From TK10-74A sp965263065 (GTDB taxonomy: Bacteria > Chloroflexota > Dehalococcoidia > Bin125): DNA of 64,000 nt. The DNA is taken from contig CBDHGH010000003.1 of the NCBI GenBank assembly GCA_965263065.1, forward strand, positions 2,638,508-2,702,507. The letters run 5' to 3'. Below are positions 34,692 to 42,116 of the stretch, one piece after another. Every line of letters starts with the position of its first letter. Positions within the stretch are counted from its first letter, which is position 1. Position numbers and translations under genes: made by a program. The notes beneath the pieces are model-generated. The model worked only from the letters and a program-made list of their open reading frames with translations. It searched no databases and was not told the origin of the DNA.

Positions 34692-35561
34692 CTAAACGGC
34701 GACCAGCTGCAGGCGGACGCCGTGCGCCGGCCTCGGGCTGAGGAAGCTGCGCGTCCGGCCGTCGATGACGGCCGCGTCGGTGCACTTGACGTCCGCCGCG
34801 CGCAGATGCGCGACGGCCGCGGCGACATCGCGCACGCCGAGCGCGACCAGGAACAGGCCCTCGCCCTGGCTGAGGCGGCGCGTCAGTCGGTCGGACGAGG
34901 CGGGGTCGATGGGGCAGGCCAGCTCGAGCACGGAGCCGCCGAGCTCGACGAGGCGGCTCTCGACGTTGAGGGCGGGCTGTCGCAACGCGCCCGCCGGCGC
35001 AAACCCACGGTGCTCCCTAAAGCCAAAGTGCTGCTGGAAGTCCGCACTGACGGCGGCCGGGTCGTGTACGGCGGCGACCAGGTGGTCGAGGCCGATCGGC
35101 GCCACGGGGCCGCCGGCCGGCATGGGGCGATGCGACGCGCCGTCGGGCGGCTGCGCGTACTCCACGAGGATGCCGTGGTTCGACTTGGGATGCAGGAAGC
35201 CGATGCGGCCCGCGATGCCGTCGCGGGGGGTCTCGTCGATGACGCGACGGCCGCCGTCCCGGGCCGCCCGCAGGTCGGCCGCGACGTCGGTGGACTGCAA
35301 GCAGACGTGATGCAGCCCCTCGCCCTGGGCGCCGAGGTACGCGGCCACGCCCGTGTCGTCGCGCACGGGCTGGATGATCTCGATCTCGCAGGCGGCGGCG
35401 CCGGCGCCGCCGGGCATCGGCAGCAGGACGCCCCGCACACCCTGCTCGTCGATCACCCGATCGACCGCGACGGGCAGGCCGAGGAGGTCGCGGTAGAAGC
35501 GCAGGGCGCGGTCGGCGTCGGCGACGACGAGCGCGACGTGGTGGATCCGGGTGAGGGTCAT
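34692..35561 (-). CDS. Double VOC-domain protein, probable methylmalonyl-CoA epimerase
   Basis: A 289-residue protein with two glyoxalase/VOC modules. Module 1 begins IHHVALVVADADRALRFYRDLLGL and contains GLHHVCLQSTDV and HPKSNHGILVEY, close to methylmalonyl-CoA epimerase. Module 2 begins IGLDHLVAAVHDPAAVSADF and is more diverged. Typical epimerases have one module of ~140 residues, so this is either a fused pair or an enzyme of another specificity. It overlaps the DinB-fold gene by 4 bp (ATGA). Location between mutase subunits supports the epimerase role. Confidence 0.75.
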   Translation of the reverse strand: MTLTRIHHVALVVADADRALRFYRDLLGLPVAVDRVIDEQGVRGVLLPMPGGAGAAACEIEIIQPVRDDTGVAAYLGAQGEGLHHVCLQSTDVAADLRAARDGGRRVIDETPRDGIAGRIGFLHPKSNHGILVEYAQPPDGASHRPMPAGGPVAPIGLDHLVAAVHDPAAVSADFQQHFGFREHRGFAPAGALRQPALNVESRLVELGGSVLELACPIDPASSDRLTRRLSQGEGLFLVALGVRDVAAAVAHLRAADVKCTDAAVIDGRTRSFLSPRPAHGVRLQLVAV

Positions 35562-36142
35562 CGTGGTCCGGGCGGGGGCGGTCCGGGCGGGGGCGGCCCG
35601 GCCGGCGCCGCCCCGGATTCGCGCCAGGCGCGGATCTGCGCGGCGTGCTCGCGGTCGTGGGTGAGCGCGACCCCCAGGAGCGTGCGCGCGTCGCCGCCGG
35701 GCGGGTTGAGGTCGTCGTCGGGCAGGCGGCGAACGAGGTCGAGCAGGGCGGCGCGGGTGCGGGCGAGGTCGCGCAGGACCTCGGCGGCGGTCATGCCCTG
35801 CATGGTGCGGACGGCCGCCGCGTTGGCGGCGTCCAGGCGTTTGCTGGGGAAGTCGAGCAGCTCGACGCGCCGCGCGAGCAGGTGCTGGCCCAGGCCCTCG
35901 ACCTCCTGGCGCTCCCAGAACAGCCGGTGCGCGAGCACGTCGTGCACGCTCCAGCCGCCGGGTTCGAGCGGCAGCCGGGCCCCCGCCTCGGAGAGGCCGG
36001 CCACGGCGTCGAGGAGGACGCGCCGCTCCTCCTGCAGCCAGTAGCGGATGCGCTCGGCGTCGCTGTGCTGGGGGCCGCCGGCGGCGGGTCCGGGTGGAGG
36101 CGCGGCGGTCAGATGATCACCGCCTCCCGATGCTCGCCCCAA
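35558..36142 (-). CDS. DinB/YfiT-fold putative metal-dependent protein
   Basis: Up to 194 residues. The four-helix DinB fold is suggested by WSVHDVLAHRLFWERQEVEG and the C-terminal HDREHAAQIRAWR, whose His residues would bind metal. Such proteins act as thiol-dependent transferases or are uncharacterised. The reading frame overlaps the end of the mutase large-subunit gene by 34 bp, so the real start may be later. It sits between mutase and epimerase genes; a link to that pathway is possible but unproven. Confidence 0.7.
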   Translation of the reverse strand: MGRASGGGDHLTAAPPPGPAAGGPQHSDAERIRYWLQEERRVLLDAVAGLSEAGARLPLEPGGWSVHDVLAHRLFWERQEVEGLGQHLLARRVELLDFPSKRLDAANAAAVRTMQGMTAAEVLRDLARTRAALLDLVRRLPDDDLNPPGGDARTLLGVALTHDREHAAQIRAWRESGAAPAGPPPPGPPPPGPR

Positions 36143-37788
36143 ACGGCACGCAGGCCGTCGGAGATCTCGCCGACGGTGGCCTCGGCCTGGACGGCGCGGA
36201 GGATGAGCGGCATGAGGTTGTCATCGCCGGCGGCGGCCTGCTGGATCGCATCGACGGCGGCGCGGGCGGCGGGTCCGTCGCGGTGCGCCCGCAGCTGCTC
36301 CAGCTTGGCGCTCTGCCGCCGGCCGACGGCCGGGTCGACACGGACGATCTCGGGTTGCGCGGTCTCGTTGGTGACGAAGCGGTTGACGCCCACCTTGACC
36401 GCTCCGGCGACGCCGGGGGCCGCGCCGTCGCTCCGTGCGGCGGCCGTCTCCCGCTCCAGGTCGAGCTGGCGACGATAGGCGGCCTCCATGATCTCCCGCT
36501 GCTGATAGCCCTGCTCGACGCCGGCGACGGCGCCGCCGAGCTGGTCGATGCGCTCGATGTAGCCGGCGGCCTCGGCCTCGATCTCGTCGGTGATCTGCTC
36601 CACGTAGTGGGAGCCGCCCAGCGGGTCGATGACGTCGGCGACACCGCTCTCGTGGGCGATGATCTGCTGGGTCCGCAGCGCGACCTCGACGGCGTGCTCG
36701 CTGGGCAGGCCGAGCGCCTCGTCGAGCGAGTTGGTGTGCAACGACTGCGTGCCCCCCAGGACGGCGGCGAGCGCCTGCAGGGCGGTGCGCACGATGTTGT
36801 TGTCGGGCTGCTGGGCAGTCAGCGTCACGCCCCCGGTCTGGGTGTGGAAGCGCAGCGTCATGGCGCGCTCGTTCGTCGCGTGGAAGCGGTCGCGGGCGAT
36901 GCGGGCCCAGAGACGGCGCGCGGCGCGGAACTTGGCGACCTCCTCCAGGAAGTTGGAGTGGCAGGCGAAGAAGAACGAGAGGCGCCCACCGAAGGCGTCG
37001 AAGTCGAGGCCGGCGGCGAGCGCGGCCTCGACGTAGGCGATCGCGTGCGCGAGCGTGAAGCCCACCTCCTGCGCAGCCGTGCAGCCGGCCTCGCGCATGT
37101 GGTAGCCGCTGACGCTGATCGTGTTCCAGCGCGGCGCCTCGCGGGTGCAGTAGTCGAAGATGTCCGTGATCAGCCGCATCGAGGGGGCGGGCGGGTAGAT
37201 GAACGTGCCCCGCGCGACGTACTCCTTGAGGATGTCGTTCTGGATCGTGCCGCCGATGGCGCGCTTGTCGACGCCCTGCTCGCCAGCCACCGCGGCGTAG
37301 AGCGCCAGCAGCGTGGCGGCGGTGGAGTTGATCGTCATGGACGTGGTGACGCGATCCAGGGGGATGCGATCGAACAGCGTGCGCATGTCGGCGATGGAGT
37401 CGATGGCGACGCCCACCTTGCCCACCTCGCCCTGCGCCTGGGGGGCGTCGGAGTCGTAGCCGATCTGGGTGGGGAGGTCGAAGGCGACGGAGAGGCCGGT
37501 CTGGCCCTGGTCGAGCAGGAAGCGGTAGCGCGCGTTGCTGGCCTCGGCGTCCTCCTGGCCGGCGTACTGACGCATCGTCCAGGGGCGACCGCGATACATC
37601 GTGGGCTGGATGCCGCGCGTGAACGGGTACTCCCCGGGGAAACCCAGCGGGTCGGGGCCGACGCCATTCGCATAGAGGGGCTGCAGCGGGTCGCCGGACG
37701 AGCGCAGGAAGTCGGCCCGGCGCTCCGGTCGCTTGGCGACGGCGGGGTCGTAGATCCGCTGCCGCCACTCGTCGAGGGTCTCGCTCAT
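36109..37788 (-). CDS. Methylmalonyl-CoA mutase large subunit
   Basis: A 559-residue TIM-barrel catalytic subunit without the B12 domain. Family segments: YANGVGPDPLGFPGEYPFTRG, GLSVAFDLPTQIGYDSD, MTINSTA, WNTISVSGYHMREAG, TGGVTLTAQQPDNN and QSLHTNSLDEALGLPS. The length and missing C-terminus match the split (archaeal-type) enzymes, with the B12 subunit encoded at 34095-34511. It converts methylmalonyl-CoA and succinyl-CoA. ATG at 37788; it is the first gene of the operon. Confidence 0.94.
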   Translation of the reverse strand: MSETLDEWRQRIYDPAVAKRPERRADFLRSSGDPLQPLYANGVGPDPLGFPGEYPFTRGIQPTMYRGRPWTMRQYAGQEDAEASNARYRFLLDQGQTGLSVAFDLPTQIGYDSDAPQAQGEVGKVGVAIDSIADMRTLFDRIPLDRVTTSMTINSTAATLLALYAAVAGEQGVDKRAIGGTIQNDILKEYVARGTFIYPPAPSMRLITDIFDYCTREAPRWNTISVSGYHMREAGCTAAQEVGFTLAHAIAYVEAALAAGLDFDAFGGRLSFFFACHSNFLEEVAKFRAARRLWARIARDRFHATNERAMTLRFHTQTGGVTLTAQQPDNNIVRTALQALAAVLGGTQSLHTNSLDEALGLPSEHAVEVALRTQQIIAHESGVADVIDPLGGSHYVEQITDEIEAEAAGYIERIDQLGGAVAGVEQGYQQREIMEAAYRRQLDLERETAAARSDGAAPGVAGAVKVGVNRFVTNETAQPEIVRVDPAVGRRQSAKLEQLRAHRDGPAARAAVDAIQQAAAGDDNLMPLILRAVQAEATVGEISDGLRAVWGEHREAVII

Positions 37789-37977
37789 GCTGTGCCGCCT
37801 GCCAGTGCCGCCGGGGCCGGTCGAGGCTAGTCTATGGTCGCCAGCATCGAGCGTCACGGAGCGTCGCGCGATCGGTGGCCGGACAACGTCCGCTCGGGCA
37901 CCCGGCCGGTCGCCACGGTTGCGTTGTGCGTCCTGGATCGCTAGAATGTGGACAAAACAACTGGTTGGAGGGACAGC

Positions 37978-38229
37978 ATGCTGGAAGTGCGTTCGACCGA
38001 AGCCAAGACGAACCTCGCACAACTGCTGCGCGATGTCGAACACGGCGAGACCATCGCCATCACGCGCCACGGCAAGACTATCGCCCACCTCATTCCCGCA
38101 CAGGCCCAGGAGCAGGCCGACCGCGAGGCGGCCGTGGACCGCTTCCTTGAGCGCCGGGCCGGCTGGGCACCCACTGGGATGTCCCGCGCCGAGATCCTGG
38201 CCGCACGCCACGAGGGTCACCGCGTGTGA
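37978..38229 (+). CDS. Phd/YefM-type antitoxin
   Basis: An 83-residue protein beginning MLEVRSTEAKTNLAQLLRDV, a typical Phd/YefM DNA-binding N-terminus, with AITRHGKTIAHLIP. The C-terminal part should wrap the toxin. The ATG has TTGGAGGG upstream. Its stop overlaps the toxin's GTG (GTGA). Such pairs autorepress their promoter. Confidence 0.88.
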   Translation: MLEVRSTEAKTNLAQLLRDVEHGETIAITRHGKTIAHLIPAQAQEQADREAAVDRFLERRAGWAPTGMSRAEILAARHEGHRV

Positions 38230-38633
38230 GCCGTCTCGTTCTGGACGCCTCGATCGCCGCCGATTGGCTCATGGACGACGAGTCCGACCCCCGGGCGACC
38301 GCCGCGCTGGGTCGGCTGCGGCGGGATGGGGCGATCGTGCCCCAACTCTGGCACTACGAAGTGCGCAACGCGTTGCTGGTGGCGGAGCGGCGGGGTCGCA
38401 TGACGGGGACACCCGCCAGCGCACGCATCGAGTCCCTGCGGAACCTGCCCATCATCACCGACCAGAAGGCCGGCCTTCCCGAGGCGTTCGAACTGGCCCG
38501 CAGACACCGCCTATCCTTCTACGACGCGCTGTACCTGGAGTTGGCCACGCGGCAGGCGGCGCCGCTGGCCACGCTGGATGTGGCGCTCGCGCGGGCTGCC
38601 CTCGCGGAGGGTCTGCACGTCCCGACCGTGTAG
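38226..38633 (+). CDS. VapC-type PIN-domain ribonuclease toxin
   Basis: A 135-residue PIN domain. Acidic residues expected for metal binding: D in LVLDASIAADWL, E in WHYEVRNALL, D in LSFYDALYLELA, and D in LATLDVALARAA. It is coupled to the Phd-type antitoxin by a GTGA overlap. Its last ~90 bp recur as a fragment at 39494-39583. Confidence 0.88.
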   Translation: MSRLVLDASIAADWLMDDESDPRATAALGRLRRDGAIVPQLWHYEVRNALLVAERRGRMTGTPASARIESLRNLPIITDQKAGLPEAFELARRHRLSFYDALYLELATRQAAPLATLDVALARAALAEGLHVPTV

Positions 38634-38736
38634 CCCGAACGGGCGGCGCGTGCGGGGCGGCACGAACGATGTGCGCCTTCCGGCACCGGCGTGGCGGGCG
38701 GGCGCTGTCCGGCGTGACACGGGCCGGGGCCGCGCC

Positions 38737-39123
38737 TCACCACAGGCGGCGGACGCCGTACCGGTCGAAGAGGGATTCGTTGGAGATGAGCACGAGGTCG
38801 CGTGACAGCGCCTGCGCGATGAGCATCCGGTCGAAGGGGTCGCGGAGCGGACCCGGCAGCGCGCCCGCGCGCGCGGCGTCGGCGATGGTGATGGGCAACT
38901 CTTCAAAGCCCTGGCCGGCGATGGCGCCGGGAATGTCCGGGGCGATCACCGCCGCTTCATCCAGTCTGCCCCGGTGGTATTTCGTGGCGATCTCCCAGGC
39001 GACGGCCGCGCTGACGAATCCGACGTTCGCATCGTCGTCGATGGCGCGGCGTGCCCGCCGCGTCAATCGTTCGCTCCCGTTCACCCACCAGATGAAGGCA
39101 TGGGCGTCAAGCAGCAGCCGCAA
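38737..39123 (-). CDS. VapC-type PIN-domain toxin, second system
   Basis: A 128-residue PIN domain of the subgroup with LLLDAHAFIWWVNGSERL at the start and RDPFDRMLIAQALSRDLVLISND-like C-terminal motif (here SNESLFDRYGV). It starts at TTG immediately after the antitoxin stop. This subgroup usually pairs with Phd-type antitoxins, as here. It is unrelated in detail to the toxin at 38226. Confidence 0.87.
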   Translation of the reverse strand: MRLLLDAHAFIWWVNGSERLTRRARRAIDDDANVGFVSAAVAWEIATKYHRGRLDEAAVIAPDIPGAIAGQGFEELPITIADAARAGALPGPLRDPFDRMLIAQALSRDLVLISNESLFDRYGVRRLW

Positions 39124-39369
39124 CTACGGGCCGCCTTCCCATAAGGCCAACTCCTCCGGCGACAACGGCTGCAAGATGAGATCGCTTAACTCCTCCCATC
39201 CCGGCTTCCCCTTCATGGCGCCGAACTGCCGCTTGCCCCGGGGCTTGCAGCGCACGAGCCGGGCGACCGGCGTGCCGTTGCGGGCGATGGTCACCTCTTC
39301 GCCCGCCTCGACCTGCGCCAGCAGGCGCGACAGGTGGGTCTTCGCCTCGTGCACGTTCACCGTTACCAT
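39124..39369 (-). CDS. Phd-type antitoxin, second system
   Basis: An 81-residue protein starting MVTVNVHEAKTHLSRLLAQV, the Phd/YefM fold, with TIARNGTPVARLV. The C-terminal tail PLSPEELALWEGGP is acidic/aromatic and would contact the toxin. ATG after GAGGAG. The toxin gene follows with no gap. Confidence 0.88.
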   Translation of the reverse strand: MVTVNVHEAKTHLSRLLAQVEAGEEVTIARNGTPVARLVRCKPRGKRQFGAMKGKPGWEELSDLILQPLSPEELALWEGGP

Positions 39370-39493
39370 GGCCGGCTCCTCTACCGTCAGATTAGCTAAG
39401 CATATGACTAACACACAGGTTGGCCAAGCGGCGGCCGGGCCGTGACGGAGCTCGAGATCAGCGAAGCCGGGAGCGTCCAGTTCCCGGTGGTCC

Positions 39494-39583
39494 GCCACGC
39501 GGCGCGGGGCGCCGCTCGCTACGCTCGACGCGGCGCTCGATCGGGCCGCCGTCGCGGAGGGCGTCGACGTCCCGACCGTGTAG
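39494..39583 (+). pseudogene. C-terminal fragment of a vapC toxin gene
   Basis: The stretch encodes ATLDAALDRAAVAEGVDVPTV and then TAG, matching the last ~25 residues of the toxin at 38226-38633 (ATLDVALARAALAEGLHVPTV). Similarity continues into the sequence after the stop (TAGCCCGAACGGG). The upstream part of the toxin gene is missing. It lies just before the enolase-superfamily gene, so a rearrangement has placed the second TA pair between the two vapC ends. Confidence 0.75.
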
Positions 39584-39650
39584 CCCGAACGGGAGAACGC
39601 GGCGCCTGCGGGCGCGCAGTTCCAGCACGAAATCGAGGAGGTCACACCCA

Positions 39651-40769
39651 GTGAAGATCACTGACATCACGGCCACCGAACTGCGAGCGGCGACGACGGA
39701 GGGCGGCCAACCCACTGGGGCCGGCCGATTCATCGTCCAGGTCCACAGCGACGAAGGGCTGACCGGGATCGCCGATGGCACAGGCAACGCCGGCGTGTTC
39801 CGGGCCTACCTCGACGAGCTGATCAAACCGTTGATCGTCGGGATGGACCCGCTGCGGCCACGTCGGATCTGGGAGACGCTTCGCCTGGGCCTCGGAGAGC
39901 TGGGGACCCGGTTCCCCTCACGGATCGTGGGCCCCATCGACGTCGCCTGCTGGGACATCCTGGGCAAGGCCGCCGGACTTCCCCTCTACACGCTCCTGGG
40001 GGGCGCCCGGCGTACCGAGATCCCCCTCTACTGGAGCCGGGGCAACGGCTGGCGCAAGACCCCCGAGCAGATGCTGGAGGAGGTCCAGGAGGGCTACGAG
40101 AAGGGCTTTCGCGCCTTCAAGGTGCGGATGGACTGGCGCGACTACCGGCAGGACAGCGACCCGGCCAAGGATCTCGCCATCTTCCAGCGCTGCCGGGAGT
40201 GGCTGCCCGACGATGTGCCGCTGAGCTTCGACGCCAACTGCGGCTACTCGGTACCGACCGCCATCGAGCAGGGGCGACGGTTCGAGGAGCTGGGCATCGC
40301 CCACTTCGAGGAGCCGCTGCCGCACTACGACCTACCGGGGCTGCGCCAGGTCGTGGACGCGCTCGACTGCGCCGTCTCCTCGGGGGAGGGGGAGACCTCG
40401 TCCTGGCGCTTCCGCGACCTGATCCAGGTCGGCAACCCCGACATCCTCCAGCCCGACGTGATCATCGTGGGCGGCCTGTCGGAGATGCTGCGCGTCTTCG
40501 AGTTGGCCGTACTGCACAACAAGATCATCATGCCGCACAGCCCGAACGTCGGCGCGAACTCGGCGGCAAGTCTGCACGCCTACAGCACGATCAGCAACGC
40601 CGTCCGGCCGCACGAGTTCTCGGAGGAATTCACCGGCCCCACCGCGTGGGTCGCCGAGATCTACCAGGAGCCCATCATCCCGGAGGGCGGGGTGATCCGG
40701 ATTCCGGACCGCCCCGGGCTGGGCCTGGAGCTGGACCAGAAGGCCCTGCGCAAGGCCGCGGTCGACTAG
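39651..40769 (+). CDS. Mandelate racemase/enolase-superfamily enzyme
   Basis: A 372-residue protein. The capping domain is followed by a (beta/alpha)7-beta barrel with FKVRMDW (catalytic Lys region), metal ligands in SFDANCGYS, FEEPLPHYD and SSGEGETSS, and the C-terminal PHSPNVGANSAAS containing a His. Members abstract a proton alpha to a carboxylate, often as sugar-acid dehydratases. GTG at 39651 with GAGGAGG nine bases upstream. The substrate cannot be assigned. Confidence 0.86.
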   Translation: MKITDITATELRAATTEGGQPTGAGRFIVQVHSDEGLTGIADGTGNAGVFRAYLDELIKPLIVGMDPLRPRRIWETLRLGLGELGTRFPSRIVGPIDVACWDILGKAAGLPLYTLLGGARRTEIPLYWSRGNGWRKTPEQMLEEVQEGYEKGFRAFKVRMDWRDYRQDSDPAKDLAIFQRCREWLPDDVPLSFDANCGYSVPTAIEQGRRFEELGIAHFEEPLPHYDLPGLRQVVDALDCAVSSGEGETSSWRFRDLIQVGNPDILQPDVIIVGGLSEMLRVFELAVLHNKIIMPHSPNVGANSAASLHAYSTISNAVRPHEFSEEFTGPTAWVAEIYQEPIIPEGGVIRIPDRPGLGLELDQKALRKAAVD

Positions 40770-40820
40770 GACTTGTGCACGCCCTCTTCGGCGCGGCCGC
40801 GGCCAGGGCGGCGACGGGCG

Positions 40821-41192
40821 TCACCCGGTGGCTTGGATGACGATGCGGCCGCCGTCCTGGACTTCCATGTACAGGCTGTGGCCGTCGAGCAGCCGCATGC
40901 CGACGAGCGGGGTGGTGTCGGCGGCGTCTGCGTCGATGGATATCCGCTGGCCGTCCCACAGCACGTCAACGCCGTAGGAAGGGAAATCGACCTCGCTGCC
41001 ATCGGCCAGGGTCGCCCGGCCGGTGCCCTTGAAGAGCAGACCCAACTCCGCGACGAGCGCTGGCGGCAGTGTGAGCAACCCACCGAAACCGGTGTCGATC
41101 ACGGCGTCGATGTCCCGCGTCCGACCAGCCGGGCCTTGCACGGCGAGGGTGATGACGGGCTCGTAGGCGGCGTTCACCACCCCCGCGATCAC
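40821..41192 (-). CDS. Retropepsin-like (clan AA) aspartic protease, cassette copy 2
   Basis: A 123-residue homologue of the protein at 20650-21021. DTG motif in AVIDTGFGGLLTLPPALV; C-terminal VDVLWDGQRISIDADAADTTPLVGMRLLDGHSLYME-like end. Intact and coupled by GTGA overlap to the small partner gene. Converges on the enolase-superfamily gene. Confidence 0.8.
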   Translation of the reverse strand: MIAGVVNAAYEPVITLAVQGPAGRTRDIDAVIDTGFGGLLTLPPALVAELGLLFKGTGRATLADGSEVDFPSYGVDVLWDGQRISIDADAADTTPLVGMRLLDGHSLYMEVQDGGRIVIQATG

Positions 41193-41467
41193 TCGGGGCT
41201 CCGCAGGGGACGCCCCCCAAAGTGATACAACGCCCGGTGGCCGACCCGGAGCAGCCGGACGTCAATGGCGTCCGGGCGTTGCTCCTGCAGGCGGTCCGTC
41301 GCGGCGATCACGTTCTCTCCGATGGCCCACTTGCCGCTCTCCACGTCGATGGCGACGACCTCCCCGTCGTGGTCGGCCTCGACCTGCTTGCGGATGTCCC
41401 GCTCGTAGATCTCGTCTCCCAGACGGGCGATCTCGTCTAGGGGGCGGGTTGGTCCAGTGCGAATCAC
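41189..41467 (-). CDS. Small partner protein, cassette copy 2
   Basis: A 92-residue homologue of the protein at 21018-21296, starting VIRTGPTRPLDEIARLGDEI. GTG preceded by AGGAGGATCAC. Highly similar to copy 3, consistent with a recent local duplication. The lead segment between copies 2 and 3 repeats the upstream sequence CTGACTCGGGTTCCTCA. Confidence 0.78.
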   Translation of the reverse strand: MIRTGPTRPLDEIARLGDEIYERDIRKQVEADHDGEVVAIDVESGKWAIGENVIAATDRLQEQRPDAIDVRLLRVGHRALYHFGGRPLRSPE

Positions 41468-41520
41468 GTGATCCTCCTGACTCGGGTTCCTCAAGTCGCA
41501 GGATAGCGCCCGTCGCCAGT

Positions 41521-41583
41521 CTATCCGACCTCGGCGCAGCCCCGCGCATCGCCTGCGACCACCGCCTCGTAGGCGGCGTTCAC
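41521..41583 (-). pseudogene. Remnant of protease gene, cassette copy 3
   Basis: After the copy 3 partner gene, a GTGA overlap and the start of a protease (VNAAYE, as in copies 1 and 2) are present, but the frame becomes unrelated and stops after 20 codons. The catalytic part has been deleted. Confidence 0.75.
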
Positions 41584-41873
41584 CGCCCCAGCGAGCGCAT
41601 GGACCACCGCAGGGAACGCCCCCCGAAGTGATGCAGCGCCCGGTGACCGACCCGGAGCAGCCAGACATCGACGGCCTCCGGCTGTTGCGCCCGCAGCCGG
41701 TCTCTGGCGGCGCGCATGTCGGCGGCGATGGCCCAGCGTCCGCTCTCCACGTCGATGGCGACGAACTCCCCGTCGTGGTCCGCCTCGACCTGCTTGCGGA
41801 TGTCCCGCTCGTAGATCTCGTCGCCCAGGCGGGTGATCTCGTCGATGGGGCGGGTTGGACCAGTGCGGATCAC
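41580..41873 (-). CDS. Small partner protein, cassette copy 3 (protease lost)
   Basis: A 97-residue homologue of copies 1 and 2, beginning VIRTGPTRPIDEITRLGDEI and keeping LRVGHRALHHFGG. The C-terminus (WSMRSLGR) differs from the other copies. GTG preceded by AGGAGGATGAC. It lies ~90 bp downstream of tRNA-Val on the same strand. Its reading frame survives although the partner protease is deleted. Confidence 0.72.
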   Translation of the reverse strand: MIRTGPTRPIDEITRLGDEIYERDIRKQVEADHDGEFVAIDVESGRWAIAADMRAARDRLRAQQPEAVDVWLLRVGHRALHHFGGRSLRWSMRSLGR

Positions 41874-41960
41874 GTCATCCTCCTGACTCGGGTTCCTCAG
41901 TTCGAAGGGTAGCGCAGGTCACACGTCGTGGGTCGCAGTGCCGCACGTCATGGCCGGGCG

Positions 41961-42037
41961 TGGTGGGCGATGCAGGATTCGAACCTGCGACCTTCCGGGT
42001 GTAAACCGGACGCTCTCGCCATCTGAGCTAACCGCCC
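41961..42037 (-). tRNA. tRNA-Val(TAC)
   Basis: Cloverleaf with acceptor GGGCGGT/ATCGCCC, anticodon loop TTTACAC (TAC), T-loop TTCGAAT, encoded CCA. Followed downstream by protease cassettes 3 and 2. Confidence 0.94.
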
Positions 42038-42116
42038 CTGCCTGCCGGAGCGACCGTATGGAGCCGCCGCCGCGCCGGTCAAGCGGCGGGATGCGCGGCG
42101 TGTGCGGGAGAGCGCA

